Source: JADLHS01 sp044225555 | Lineage (GTDB): Bacteria; Verrucomicrobiota; Verrucomicrobiia; Limisphaerales; JADLHS01 | Length of the DNA: 64,000 bases | Assembly: GCA_044225555.1 (NCBI GenBank) | Contig: JBGAIM010000002.1 | Span: forward strand, 186,001-250,000 | Direction of reading: 5' to 3' | Part shown: in pieces, positions 18,300 to 27,133 of the stretch | How the letters are laid out: every line of letters starts with the position of its first letter | Position numbering within the stretch: position 1 is the first letter of the stretch | The notes under the pieces: model-generated | Told to the model about the DNA's origin: nothing | Seen by the model: the letters and a program-made list of their open reading frames with translations, nothing else | The model's database searches: none | Translations under genes and position numbers: made by a program

Positions 18300-18649
18300 G
18301 TTTTTCCGGGAGCTTGAAGGTGTTTGTGGCGGTGGAGGCCTGCGACATGCGCAAAGGCTTCAACGGGCTGTACGCGCTGGTGAGCGAGCGCTTGGGGGAA
18401 GACCTGAAGCAAGGCGCGTTGTTTGTCTTCAGCAACCGGCGGCACACGCGGATTAAAATCATCTGCTGGGATGGCACGGGGATTTGGGTGCTGACCAAGC
18501 GGCTGGAGCAGGGAACTTTTTCCTGGCCGAAAAATCTCTCGCCGCCAATGACGAAGTTGAAATTGACACCGCAGGCGCTGGTGTTGTTGACCGATGGGGT
18601 GGATTTGCGCGGGGCCAAACTCCGTCCGTGGTATGAGCGGCCGGAGTAA
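18293..18649 (+). CDS. tnpB: IS66 family TnpB (Orf2)
   Basis: 118 residues, the standard size. It has the strongly conserved TnpB features: FVAVEACDMRKGFNGLYALV near the start, GALFVFSNRRHTRIKII in the middle, WDGTGIWVLTKRLEQG, then FSWP. The biochemical role within IS66 transposition is not well defined in the family. ATG 18293 overlaps the end of the tnpA gene; the transposase gene follows after about 70 bp. Nothing is missing. Confidence 0.93.
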   Translation: MLSFSGSLKVFVAVEACDMRKGFNGLYALVSERLGEDLKQGALFVFSNRRHTRIKIICWDGTGIWVLTKRLEQGTFSWPKNLSPPMTKLKLTPQALVLLTDGVDLRGAKLRPWYERPE

Positions 18650-18719
18650 CATCTCCGCGCCAAAATCTTTCCGCAAAGTTTGAACGTGGCGAAGTGTGAG
18701 GCGTCAGAAAACGCATCTG

Positions 18720-20249
18720 ATGACGCCGCGTGAAGTTGAACTCAAAGCGCAACTGGAACAATGCCAGGAGGCATTGGCAGCGGCGCAGCGCGAGAACGTG
18801 TTGCTGCGGCAAAAACTCGACGCCCTGGCGCGCCGCATCTTCGGTGTCAGCAGCGAAGTGTTGAACCCGGCCCAACTGCAACTGCTTCTGTCGCTGCCGG
18901 AACTTTCCGCCCAAGCCATAGCAACACCTGCGGTTCCCGCCGCGGTTCCGGAACGTGCGTCCAAACCGGCCAGGCATGCACGTGCCCCACGCCTGCCCGA
19001 ACATCTGCCGGTCATCGAAGAAGTGATTGATCCGGAGCCGGTGAAAGCGGCCCCGGAGCACTGGCGCTGCATCGGGCAGGAAGTGAGCGAGCAGTTGGAT
19101 TACGAACCCGGTCGCTTTCTCTGCCGGCGCACGGTGCGGCGCAAATACGTTCATCGCACCGAGCTCGACACCACTCCGGTGATTGCGCCCTTGCCTGAGT
19201 GCTTGCAGGAACGCGGGCTGGCCGCGCCGGGTCTGCTGGCGCATGTGATCGTCAGCAAGTTTTGCGATCATCTGCCGCTCTATCGGCAGGAACAGATTTT
19301 TGCCCAGCGCTACCAAATCAATCTGCCGCGCCAGACCTTGGCTCGCTGGATGGAACTCGCGGCCGACTGGCTCCGGCCGATCTATGAAAGCATCCGGACC
19401 GGCGTGATGGCCGGTGGCTATGTGCAGGTGGATGAGACGCCGATTGATTATCTGGTGCCGGGCAACGGCAAAGCCAGTCAGGGTTACCTCTGGACCGGCT
19501 GCCGTCCGGGCGGGGATGTCTTCTATCACTGGGCCACCAGCCGTGCCGCTGCGTGTCTGGAGAACATCATCCCCGTGGACTTCCACGGCACCGTGCAGTG
19601 CGACGGCTACTCCGCTTATCGTGCCTTCGCCAGGGGACGGGCGCAGACCATCGCACTGGCCGGTTGTTGGGCTCACGTGCGCCGGAAGTTCCATGAGTCA
19701 CTGGAATCGGCCCCGCGACTCGCGGGCTGGATCCTGCGTCAACTGCAACACCTCTACGCCATCGAAGCACGCCTGCGTGAGGACAAGGCTGGCACCGCGC
19801 TACGTTTGGCGGTGCGTGCCCATCAAAGCCGGCCCATTGTAGAGCGACTGGAACGCGTTTTCCTCCGGCTCAAGACCGGCGGAAAACAACTTCCCCAAAG
19901 CCCGCTGGGCACCGCGCTCGATTATGCGCTGGGCCAGTGGACCGCACTGCAAGTGTTCCTCAGCGATGGTCGCGTGGAGATCGACAACAACTTGGTGGAA
20001 AATGCCATTCGCCCCACGGCGCTGGGCAAGAAGAACTGGCTGTTCATCGGCGAAGCCAACGCCGGGGACCGCAGCGCCATCCTCTACACCATCATTGAAA
20101 GCTGCCGGCGGCGTGGCATTGAACCGTATGCCTATCTGCGCGAGGTCCTGACGCGCCTGCCACACATGACCAACCGCCAGATCCCCGAAGTCATTCCTGC
20201 CGCCTGGGACAAGACACGCCGACAAGAGCAACCACTCACCGCATCATAA
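18720..20249 (+). CDS. tnpC: IS66 family transposase (TnpC)
   Basis: 509 residues from ATG 18720 (GTG 18696 would add eight). An N-terminal leucine-zipper-like coiled coil (VELKAQLEQCQEALAAAQRE) leads to a CRR zinc-binding area and DDE_Tnp_IS66 core. VQVDETPIDYL holds the first catalytic Asp, GTVQCDGYSAYRAF the second, and RVEIDNNLVENAIRPTALGK the conserved Asp-Asn and catalytic Glu region. The C-terminal IS66 tail (IESCRRRGIEPYAYLREVL) is present. Full length and unbroken, so the protein should be active. The right inverted repeat starts about 57 bp after the stop. Confidence 0.95.
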   Translation: MTPREVELKAQLEQCQEALAAAQRENVLLRQKLDALARRIFGVSSEVLNPAQLQLLLSLPELSAQAIATPAVPAAVPERASKPARHARAPRLPEHLPVIEEVIDPEPVKAAPEHWRCIGQEVSEQLDYEPGRFLCRRTVRRKYVHRTELDTTPVIAPLPECLQERGLAAPGLLAHVIVSKFCDHLPLYRQEQIFAQRYQINLPRQTLARWMELAADWLRPIYESIRTGVMAGGYVQVDETPIDYLVPGNGKASQGYLWTGCRPGGDVFYHWATSRAAACLENIIPVDFHGTVQCDGYSAYRAFARGRAQTIALAGCWAHVRRKFHESLESAPRLAGWILRQLQHLYAIEARLREDKAGTALRLAVRAHQSRPIVERLERVFLRLKTGGKQLPQSPLGTALDYALGQWTALQVFLSDGRVEIDNNLVENAIRPTALGKKNWLFIGEANAGDRSAILYTIIESCRRRGIEPYAYLREVLTRLPHMTNRQIPEVIPAAWDKTRRQEQPLTAS

Positions 20250-20361
20250 ACGTCAGACCGATCGGCTCTGACACTTCTGCATATCTATCGTAACTGTTGT
20301 CAATCGGTGCTACGCGTGACGCTTACATCGTACAGGGCCGATTTTCCCGTGTTCGGGGTTT

Positions 20362-20381
20362 CTTCCCAAATTGGCGTCGTA
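20362..20381 (+). repeat. Fourth copy of the 20-bp terminal-type repeat (right of IS66)
   Basis: CTTCCCAAATTGGCGTCGTA, identical to the copy at 17658-17677; the identity extends three bases further. It lies 23 bp after the end of the coding remnant of the decayed element (read on the minus strand), where a transposon end would be expected. Confidence 0.65.
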
Positions 20382-20404
20382 GCGTTACGATGCCGATGGT
20401 GGCT

Positions 20405-20687
20405 TTAGGTGCCGGTGATTTGACGCAGGGCGTCGTGGAAGGACAGGCCGAGGACGTGGACATGGAAGTCAATGGCGTTGCCGGCGAGGTCGCGTTCGGG
20501 CCAGCGCCAGTAACTGTCTTTGACAATGAGTCCGGGATAGGCGGGCAAGGTAAAATTGCCCGCCTCCCGGGCGATGAGTTCCAGTCCGCGCTGCTGGAGC
20601 CTGGAGCAGCGGCGCGAGCAAAGCGGTGCGCGCGGCGCGGATTTGCTCGCGCGACCAGCGCGGGCCTTTAAGCGAGGGGTTGATCAC
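20405..20687 (-). pseudogene. Frameshifted primase-zinc-finger-like gene of a decayed transposon
   Basis: Read on the minus strand from GTG 20687: INPSLKGPRWSREQIRAART, then LLAPLLQ. The frame then jumps to QRGLELIAREAGNFTLPAYP, GLIVKDSYWRWPERDLAGNA and IDFHVHVLGLSFHDALRQIT, ending at 20405. The second part resembles the CHC2 zinc-finger-like domain of primases (GNAIDF...LGLSFHDA). The break is explained by a 7-bp tandem duplication, CTGGAGC at 20594-20600 and again at 20601-20607. The start overlaps the end of the ExeA-like remnant by 20 bp. Such small proteins travel with ExeA-like ATPases in some transposons; that context is from memory. Confidence 0.6.
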
Positions 20688-21045
20688 AGTCTTTTCTCCA
20701 GTGGGGTTGAATGAGGACACGGTTGACCTGCTTGAGGTCCACGCTGCGGGTCTGGTCGCGCACGGCCTCGATGAGCGAACTCAGGCACAGATTGCGGGTG
20801 CGGCGCAACAGGCCTTCGCCGGAACGGACGATGAGCGCCAGCGCTTCGGGCGTGAAGGTGTTGTGGCCCAGGCCGGCGCGATCCAGTTGATCCAAGACGA
20901 ACTGTTCCACCGTTTCTGGAGCCAGCCGCGAGAGCAGCGCCGAGTAAGTGACGCGGGAGCGGATTTCCTCGTTGATGGACAGGGACAGAGATTGCAGCAA
21001 GAGTGGCTGGGTGCGGGGACAAGACTGACCTCGCTTTGGCTTCAC
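20668..21045 (-). pseudogene. C-terminal fragment of an ExeA/TniB-like AAA ATPase
   Basis: About 110 residues of the C-terminal lid of an ExeA-type ATPase: LSINEEIRSRVTYSALLSRL, APETVEQFVLDQLDRAGLG, then FTPEALALIVRSGEGLLRRT and VDLKQVNRVLIQPHW. The Walker A and B motifs that should precede are absent. Similarity begins near 21010; the first dozen codons are unrelated and lie next to the acyltransferase gene, so the junction is at about 21010-21040. In transposons this ATPase helps the transposase choose targets. It is a dead remnant, with its transposase gene deleted. Confidence 0.7.
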
Positions 21046-22232
21046 GCCAATGAAGGAAACAGCTTATCGCGCAAACGAAGCATCGGAAACTCAATTATCC
21101 GTGCGGTGAATATCCCCACCCCCCAACAAGCAGCGTGGCAAGCCGCCTCAATTGCAATAGACGACGCAAGTGTGGGGTTTTCAGTTCTGAGGCATGGTTT
21201 TAGCCCCTCCAAGACCAGCATGTGCCAAAGGTAAACTGAATATGAATGACGCCCCAGCCAAGCCACCCATTGAAGACACCCTGCTAAACTTGATGGTTTC
21301 AGCGTCAGCGAGGCCAGAAGCAGACACCCTGCTCCAAGGTATATCACCACGAATCGGGAGATTTGCGAAAGGTCATATGTCATCAAGCGTTCCGTAAGGG
21401 GAGAAATAAAAAATAGTCCTGCAACGACGAAAACGTACTTGAGCGAGGCCACCTTTCGCCTCACGCCCTCATCCCAGCGGAAGTACCACCAGTAAGCAAG
21501 CAGCATTCCAAAGAACAACGCGTCAGTTCTTACATGCGTCACCCAAATAGCCCAACGCTGATGGTCGGAGTTTGTTAGCGGCAAACACCACCAAGTTAAG
21601 ACGCGCGCAATCATGCACGCGACAAGCACCACATCAAACACGCGTGGGACGAGGTGAATGTTCAGTTTATTTCCTCGTAGTGCGATCAGTTTGAGGATAA
21701 AGAACGAGCCGATCAGCAGGATGTAGAAATGTTCTTCCACAGCTAAGGACCAGGTATGCCCCCATAATCCCGCGAAATAGTTTTGAACGAAGAACAGTTC
21801 GGCAAAAAGGCCGGCCGCGTCCCATTTTCCGGTTTGACGAAAGCGCAGGATCAGAGTCAGAGCGATAAAAGCCCAGAAGGCAGGATAGATCTTAAACACC
21901 CGGCGTACAAAGAACCGCCCAAACGACATCGTTCCGGATTGAATGAACTCCTTGAATAGGAGTCCAGAGACTAGAAAGCCGCTCAAGACGAAAAACAGAT
22001 CTACACCTGTACTGCCAATTGGTAGAATCCAATCCAGAACCTGGGTGAAACGATTCGTATCCCTTCGAGGCTGAAACAGCCCAAACTCAATAACGCTGTG
22101 GATGTGCAGAACCAGCGTGACCGCAACGAACCGGAGTACATCAAGACCAAAAAAACGTTGCGTGTCTTTTTCGGACTTCTGTTGGCCTGACGAGCTTCTA
22201 TTCAACGTGTTTGCTTTCCACATCATTAGCAA
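21042..22232 (-). CDS. Acyltransferase-3 family integral membrane protein
   Basis: 396 residues, about ten hydrophobic segments. Family signatures are in order: FFGLDVLRFVAVTLVLHIHS near residue 30 (catalytic His and Arg-Asp pair), STGVDLFFVLSGFLVSGLLF near 75, WGHTWSLAVEEHFYILL near 155 and HVRTDALFFGMLLAYWWY near 230. The C-terminal segment is YSVYLWHMLVLEG. These proteins move acyl groups, often O-acetyl, onto sugars of surface polysaccharides in the inner membrane. Length is normal, with start ATG 22232 or 22226/22223. It has no sugar-biosynthesis neighbours and abuts a transposon remnant at its 3' end, so it may be cargo or a displaced host gene. Confidence 0.85.
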   Translation of the reverse strand: MLMMWKANTLNRSSSGQQKSEKDTQRFFGLDVLRFVAVTLVLHIHSVIEFGLFQPRRDTNRFTQVLDWILPIGSTGVDLFFVLSGFLVSGLLFKEFIQSGTMSFGRFFVRRVFKIYPAFWAFIALTLILRFRQTGKWDAAGLFAELFFVQNYFAGLWGHTWSLAVEEHFYILLIGSFFILKLIALRGNKLNIHLVPRVFDVVLVACMIARVLTWWCLPLTNSDHQRWAIWVTHVRTDALFFGMLLAYWWYFRWDEGVRRKVASLKYVFVVAGLFFISPLTERLMTYDLSQISRFVVIYLGAGCLLLASLTLKPSSLAGCLQWVAWLGRHSYSVYLWHMLVLEGLKPCLRTENPTLASSIAIEAACHAACWGVGIFTARIIEFPMLRLRDKLFPSLA

Positions 22233-22466
22233 AGCAACCCCTTGGCCCGCGAGCCAGATGTGAAAAGCCTAATTGCCTTGGGGTGACGGCAGGTTGAACT
22301 TGCCTCAAGTTGACAAACCGTTGGTACGAGCCGTGCCAAGTTTTCACCCTAAATAAATTAAACGCCGTGCAGGCTTCTTGGAGTTCGACGCCTTACGAAA
22401 CGCAGGGGGTCCCTCACATATAGACAATACCGTTTGGATTTGCAGGCGTAATCCTCCACCGCTCGT

Positions 22467-22820
22467 TCATGGTTTGGGAATTGGCGCGATGACGATGGAG
22501 GTGATGCAGGGCTGGGCGGGATCGAGTTCGCTGGGGCGTTTGGTTGACGTGCTGACAGCGGCGAGTTCATTATCACGCAGGGCGTTGGCAAGACGCCCCA
22601 ACCGCGAACCCGAGATGGTCACGTCGGCGGTCGAGAAGGCCAGCACCAGTTTTTCCGGCGGTGTCTTCGCGTCCTCCTTGGCTTCCGCGTCTTCCTCCAG
22701 CGTGTACTCGATTAGGTGACTGCTGTGAAAGCCCCGGCGTTGCGTGCCGTTACGGAATTCGATGCAATAGCAATGCTTGTTGACGATTTGATAACCGTCG
22801 TCTTTGAGTGAGGTTGACAT
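22467..22820 (-). CDS. Hypothetical protein downstream of the relaxase
   Basis: 117 residues beginning MSTSLKDDGYQIVNKHCYCI; a longer frame upstream overlaps the relaxase gene and is rejected. It starts 20 bp after the relaxase stop, so both genes are likely cotranscribed. The middle has an acidic stretch (YTLEEDAEAKEDAKTPPEKL) followed by a beta-alpha segment (VLAFSTADVTISGSRLGRLA). No family is recognised. Position suggests an accessory protein of mobilisation or island maintenance. Confidence 0.65.
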   Translation of the reverse strand: MSTSLKDDGYQIVNKHCYCIEFRNGTQRRGFHSSHLIEYTLEEDAEAKEDAKTPPEKLVLAFSTADVTISGSRLGRLANALRDNELAAVSTSTKRPSELDPAQPCITSIVIAPIPKP

Positions 22821-22839
22821 AATGAATGGGGGTTGCGGG

Positions 22840-25785
22840 TTAAATTCTGACCCCGCGCGTATCTTCGGGCGGACGCACCGCTGGTGTTTGTTTGAGAGCT
22901 TCCGGAACAGTGGGCGGTTTGATTGCGTCGGCCATGTTTTCTGCCGATTGCACCAAATCCTTTGGTTTAGCGGCATCAGTTCCGACCTTAATGCGTTGGC
23001 CGACCAAAAACCCGTCACTGAACCAACGGCGGGCCTCCTCGACGAAACGGGCGATTCGTTGCACTGGTGAAAGCCGGGTGGGTCGTGTCGGGCGAACGCG
23101 ACGCATGGGCCGCGTGACCCGAAGGCCCTTACGGGCAGCCTCCATTATCAACAAATCTGTCGCTAAAGGCCGGGCCGAAGATTTTGAAACCGCCTCCAGC
23201 AATTGTTGTTTGTCATCAGTGTAAATGATCAGCGCCTCTTTGAACCGGCTGACGGAAACATAAAATTGCTGCCGGTCTGCCGCCCGGAACGATTCGGAAC
23301 TTTCGGCAATGAACACCCGGTCCACGCCCTTGCTTTGGGAAGCATAGGAGGTGACGCAATACCCGTGTGCCAAGTTGCCGTACTCCTTTGGAATCACCCA
23401 ACCGTTGGCCAGCTTGAGGTCGCCGTTTTTTGTGAAGCTTTGTACCTGTTTCAAATCCCCGTTGTTGAGTCGCTGGCCATCGCGCGTAAAACCATTTTGC
23501 GTAATCCGAACCTTGTCGCCGGGCGAAAGGGTAATCGTCCGCGATTCATGCACCTGAAACCGTGCCGCCCGGTCCAGTGGTAGCGAGGCAGTGTCACCGT
23601 TCATACGTTCGACCATGATGCCGCACTCATCTCGCTTTCGGACCGTGACACGTTCGCCGCGTCTGAAGCCGGGGACGTTTTGATGAAATTGAACCACCAT
23701 ATCCGGTTGGTAATTCCTGGCGTCGCTGCGTTCCGCTTCGGTCCATTGCAGGTTTTTGAGTTGGACGAACTCGCGTTCGTTCCCATGCAATTGACCTGTC
23801 GCTTTCAGCCGTTCGCGAATTCGCGCCGTCACCCGTTCGCCCTCGATATGCGTGGGCGAAATCACCAGCGCCGTTTTGCCGTCTTCGACAGCGGCAACGT
23901 ATTCGGCAGCCAATACTTCATGCCGGGCTTCCGGGGACAGTTCCCGCACGATGCCGAGCTTTTCCAGTTGCTTGAAGGCGCGTTCCAAATCGCCCGCGCG
24001 CAAATTGGCAACGATGGTTTTGTGTGCATCCGCTTTTTGCCGCCAGATTTCTTTCAAATCGGCGGCTTGCAAACCCGCGTGCTGTTCCAATAGGCGTAGA
24101 GCATCGCCACGCTCGACGGCCCGGTGTTGCGCGGTGTCACCCGAGAGAACGACACGACAGTTCTGCTTTTCGGCCAGATCAACCACCCGCGCTAGGGTAC
24201 GAGCACCCAGCAGCCCGGCCTCATCAATCCAAATTACCTGCCCGCGAATCTGTTCTTGAAGCTTGGCGTTTTGCAGCAGGGCCTCCACGGTTTCAGCATT
24301 GGCAAATCCGGCATCCGTCCGCAGCACGCCCCGGGATGCCTCCGCCGACGGTGCGAACGTGAAGACCTTTTGCCCACCGGCTTCAATCGCCGCGACCGCC
24401 TCTTTCATCATCGTGGTTTTGCCCGTGCCGGCCCCGCCGCGAATCGCCGTCACCCAATCCGGGCTGCGCAGCACATGCAGTACGGCGTTGCGTTGCTCCT
24501 CCGATAGCATCGCGTTTTGGAACTGGTATGCGCCAGCAGTGAACGGCTTGAATTTCCCTTTTCCATCCCGCACGAAATCAATCAGCCGCTGTTCCTCCGC
24601 CAGCACTTGATTTGTTGTGAACCATTGCTGACCGTCTGCCTTTTGGGTGATGAACTCATCCCGTAAAAGCTGGTGCTTGGTTTCCTCGACGTTCGCATCA
24701 CCGACACCGTACCGCAGCGCGTGCCGGAGCAGTTCCTTGTCCGTGACAATGGAGGCCCGCTCGTAACAATGCTGGACGGCAAAATCCATCGCCTTCATTT
24801 CTGAGATTCTTGCGACGGTCCGTGATGAATGGCTGGTGCTATTCTGAATTGCCGCCCATTCGTCTGCCGAGATTCGTTTCTCCCACAGCTCCCGCAGTTC
24901 CGCCTTGGTGAACTGTTTCTGTTTGCGTTCCCGAGTCAGCGCCGCCAATCCATCCTTTCCCTTGGCCGATGTAATGCCCAATTCCTTCGCCTTTTGTTCG
25001 ACCTGCTCCCGTCGTTGGGAAAACTCATCCAACACCCGCTGCGGCACCCCGGCCAGTTCCCATCCTTTGGCCGTTCGTTCGATCCCATAGCCCATATCCG
25101 TCAGTTGCTTGGCAAGCCGGGCATGAAACGCGGCTTCAAAATACGGGGCGTTGGCCTTCAAATCCCGGAACTGGCCCGCCTTCCATTTCCTCTCCGTATC
25201 GTCCCAAGTGGTGTTGAAGACGTAACAGTGCGCGTGCAAGTGGGGATCAGGAAGGCCATTCACCGGGCGCGCGGTGAAATGAACGAACTCCGCCCAAACC
25301 AGGTTCCCTGTAACCCGGTTCTCATCTGCTCCATTCTGTCGCACCCGGGTTTTGGATTCGGCTTCAATCTCCCGCATGGTCTGAGTCACCGCTGAATTGA
25401 ATGCCGCCAAAATTCGCTCGTCTTTGGTGAACTCGTAAATAACCGACACCGACTTGGGACAATGGAAATTGAAGTCATAGCCCACGATGCGATTGTCCTT
25501 GTTCCGTTGCGTCAATCGTTCATCCGTGCGCGGTTTCCGATTCTCACATAACGCATCAAAGGCCGTTTGATTCACTGGCCCTGACAATCCCAACCGCTCT
25601 GCCGCAATCCCTTGCCACTCGCCTCGCACTTCCTGCCCCTCGGAATAATAGTCTTCCTTGCTCAATGATTGGGCGAAGTATTCCTTCGCATTTCGGCTCG
25701 CAACAACTCGCAGCACATCGCCACAGTAAGCGAATTTTTCCGGTTGGCATCCCCTTGCCGACACAATCAGGACAAACCCTTCCAC
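22840..25785 (-). CDS. MobF-type conjugative relaxase with C-terminal helicase (TrwC/TraA-like)
   Basis: 981 residues. Residues 1-300 form a TrwC relaxase: a Tyr pair near the N-terminus (SKEDYYSEGQ; also EYFAQ) could nick oriT, and the metal-binding His cluster is in LPDPHLHAHCYVFN (about 180). Residues about 430-900 form an SF1 helicase: Walker A AIRGGAGTGKTTMMKE (about 448), Walker B-like VIWIDEAGLLGARTLARV, motif III VVLSGDTAQHRAV and motifs V-VI YCVTSYASQSKGVDRVF and QQFYVSVSRFKEALI. The tail is basic. The enzyme would nick oriT, stay bound to the 5' end and unwind the transferred strand. A candidate oriT lies in the divergent intergenic region at 25860-25969. No type IV secretion genes are in the window, so the island is probably mobilisable, not self-transmissible. 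Confidence 0.93.
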   Translation of the reverse strand: MEGFVLIVSARGCQPEKFAYCGDVLRVVASRNAKEYFAQSLSKEDYYSEGQEVRGEWQGIAAERLGLSGPVNQTAFDALCENRKPRTDERLTQRNKDNRIVGYDFNFHCPKSVSVIYEFTKDERILAAFNSAVTQTMREIEAESKTRVRQNGADENRVTGNLVWAEFVHFTARPVNGLPDPHLHAHCYVFNTTWDDTERKWKAGQFRDLKANAPYFEAAFHARLAKQLTDMGYGIERTAKGWELAGVPQRVLDEFSQRREQVEQKAKELGITSAKGKDGLAALTRERKQKQFTKAELRELWEKRISADEWAAIQNSTSHSSRTVARISEMKAMDFAVQHCYERASIVTDKELLRHALRYGVGDANVEETKHQLLRDEFITQKADGQQWFTTNQVLAEEQRLIDFVRDGKGKFKPFTAGAYQFQNAMLSEEQRNAVLHVLRSPDWVTAIRGGAGTGKTTMMKEAVAAIEAGGQKVFTFAPSAEASRGVLRTDAGFANAETVEALLQNAKLQEQIRGQVIWIDEAGLLGARTLARVVDLAEKQNCRVVLSGDTAQHRAVERGDALRLLEQHAGLQAADLKEIWRQKADAHKTIVANLRAGDLERAFKQLEKLGIVRELSPEARHEVLAAEYVAAVEDGKTALVISPTHIEGERVTARIRERLKATGQLHGNEREFVQLKNLQWTEAERSDARNYQPDMVVQFHQNVPGFRRGERVTVRKRDECGIMVERMNGDTASLPLDRAARFQVHESRTITLSPGDKVRITQNGFTRDGQRLNNGDLKQVQSFTKNGDLKLANGWVIPKEYGNLAHGYCVTSYASQSKGVDRVFIAESSESFRAADRQQFYVSVSRFKEALIIYTDDKQQLLEAVSKSSARPLATDLLIMEAARKGLRVTRPMRRVRPTRPTRLSPVQRIARFVEEARRWFSDGFLVGQRIKVGTDAAKPKDLVQSAENMADAIKPPTVPEALKQTPAVRPPEDTRGVRI

Positions 25786-25859
25786 TACTCGCTACCCCAA
25801 TCCGATTTCATGCCTGTAAGGTGAATCCGTGACGACACACAGCGTATGAGACAGTTGAA

Positions 25860-25969
25860 AGCCCCAATAATTCGGTCAGACATCTTCCCTAAGCACAGCT
25901 TAGTGGTCACGCCGTGGGGCACGAGTTCGCGCGAAATCCGCGCGAACGTCCGACCGAATTATCGGGGCT
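25860..25969. other. Candidate origin of transfer with nested inverted repeats
   Basis: Outer inverted repeat of 18 bp with one mismatch (AGCCCCAATAATTCGGTC at 25860-25877 against GACCGAATTATCGGGGCT at 25952-25969). Inside are a perfect 9-bp hairpin, GTTCGCGCG/CGCGCGAAC (25925-25947), and a 6-bp one, CTAAGC/GCTTAG (25889-25903). It sits between the divergent relaxase gene and the helix-turn-helix gene at 25984, the usual place of oriT. It could instead be a large operator. Confidence 0.5.
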
Positions 25970-25983
25970 GAACCGAGGCCAAT

Positions 25984-26298
25984 ATGGATTTGCAGCCCTC
26001 AGCCGAAAACGAAGCCGAGCGTAGAACGCGCAGCAAGTTGGAGCCACATCGCGAAGCCATCTTCACCTTGCGGCGCAAGCATTGGACTTACGGCGAAATT
26101 GCCAAGTGGCTCAACGAACGCGGTGTGAACATCACGCTGAGTTCCGTACACCGCTATTGCCAGCGGGCCGTCGCTCTCCGCCCCCGCGCTGATACCAAGC
26201 CACAGGCTATGGAGAACAAGGCACGTCCGATTTCCTCAACAAAAACAACCCCGGCTCAAACCGGGCTGGTGAAACATCGGTTCAACCTCGATATATGA
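25984..26298 (+). CDS. Small helix-turn-helix protein of the mobilisation island
   Basis: 104 residues. Residues about 15-60 form a helix-turn-helix (PHREAIFTLRRKHWTYGEIA, KWLNERGVNITLSSVHRYCQ), like the resolvase-type HTH found on plasmids; the tail is polar and disordered. ATG 25984 lies 15 bp after the candidate oriT. Its last 4 bases overlap the start of the ParA-like gene, so the three plus-strand genes form an operon. It probably regulates the island's transfer/partition genes or acts as a relaxosome accessory protein binding the inverted repeats upstream. Confidence 0.75.
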   Translation: MDLQPSAENEAERRTRSKLEPHREAIFTLRRKHWTYGEIAKWLNERGVNITLSSVHRYCQRAVALRPRADTKPQAMENKARPISSTKTTPAQTGLVKHRFNLDI

Positions 26299-27122
26299 AA
26301 ACCATCAAGCATCGTCTGCTATTCCCCCTGCAAGCCAAGGGCAACGTGGGTAAAAGCCTCGAAACCGCCGCCCGCGCCTGCTGGCTCAATCAACGGGGCA
26401 TCCCGTGGCAGGGGTTTGACCTCGACGGCGATAACAAAACCCTTTCCCGCCTATTCCCGGAACAGGCCAAACTCATTCCGCTAAATGGGCAGGCCGAAGA
26501 CCTCGACGAATTGATTTCGATTCTGCGCAAGGCGACCGCCGCGCCGGTGACGCTGGTTGATCCCCGGGCGCATCTGGACGGACAGTTGATGAAGGCACTC
26601 AGTGCGACCCACTTCTTTGACATCGCCAGCGCCCAAAACATCGGCATCACCATCATGGTCTTTCCGCTGGATGATTTGGACGTGATGACCAACCTCGATG
26701 CCGTCTGCCAGTTCTGCGGCAGCCAGGTGGATTATGTCATCGTGCGCAATCCGGCCCGCGCTGCGAGGACCCGGATGTTTGACGGTAGTGAACTTGAAAC
26801 GGAATTGCTGAATCTTCACGCCGGCGGCATCACGCTGCCGGTGCTGTCTGAGTTTGTGAAACTGCGGCTTGCCAAGCTGGAGGCCGACCACCAGCGCGGC
26901 ATTCCCTTCAACGAGGCCATCGGCAATGACGAACTCGCGCTGGACATCATGGCCCGGGGCGTGTTGCAGGACTGGCTGGGCACCTTGTTCGCCCAGTACG
27001 ACCGGATTGCCACGAAACTTCTGCCTACCGTTGAGGCGGCGAACATCAAGCCCAAGGCCGCGCCAGCCATTGGTGAATCAGCGACCGCCAAGCGTGGCGC
27101 AAAAGTAAATCTGACCGCGTGA
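26295..27122 (+). CDS. ParA/MinD-like P-loop ATPase
   Basis: 275 residues. The deviant Walker A motif KGNVGKS lies at residues 15-21, with the extra Lys typical of ParA/MinD proteins; FDLDGDNKTLSRLF (about 40) and VTLVDPRAH (about 92) fit the A' and Walker B positions. The C-terminal 80 residues are helical. Related proteins occur beside relaxase genes on mobilisable plasmids and integrative elements, where they aid partition or transfer. It overlaps its neighbour upstream by ATGA and is followed after 11 bp by the coiled-coil membrane gene. Confidence 0.8.
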   Translation: MKTIKHRLLFPLQAKGNVGKSLETAARACWLNQRGIPWQGFDLDGDNKTLSRLFPEQAKLIPLNGQAEDLDELISILRKATAAPVTLVDPRAHLDGQLMKALSATHFFDIASAQNIGITIMVFPLDDLDVMTNLDAVCQFCGSQVDYVIVRNPARAARTRMFDGSELETELLNLHAGGITLPVLSEFVKLRLAKLEADHQRGIPFNEAIGNDELALDIMARGVLQDWLGTLFAQYDRIATKLLPTVEAANIKPKAAPAIGESATAKRGAKVNLTA

Positions 27123-27133
27123 ATGGAGGCGTT

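Larger units (their letters stand above)
17817..20326 (+). mobile_element. Intact IS66-family insertion sequence
   Basis: 2,510 bp bounded by terminal inverted repeats: left GTAAGCGTCACGC... (17817-17837) and right ...GCGTGACGCTTAC (20306-20326), 19 of 21 positions matching. Both sides are flanked by the same 8 bases, ATCGTACA (17809-17816 and 20327-20334), the target duplication length known for IS66. All three genes (small ORF, TnpB, DDE transposase) are open and in the usual order, so the copy looks recent and possibly active. Confidence 0.95.

Noticed and set aside
18031..19694. Long minus-strand frames opposite the IS66 genes
   Set aside because: Antisense shadows of the transposase genes, which have clear motifs on the plus strand.
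22821..23018. Upstream extension of the gene at 22467-22820
   Set aside because: The added 66 residues lie wholly in the relaxase gene and look like an out-of-frame copy; the start at 22820 follows the relaxase stop neatly.
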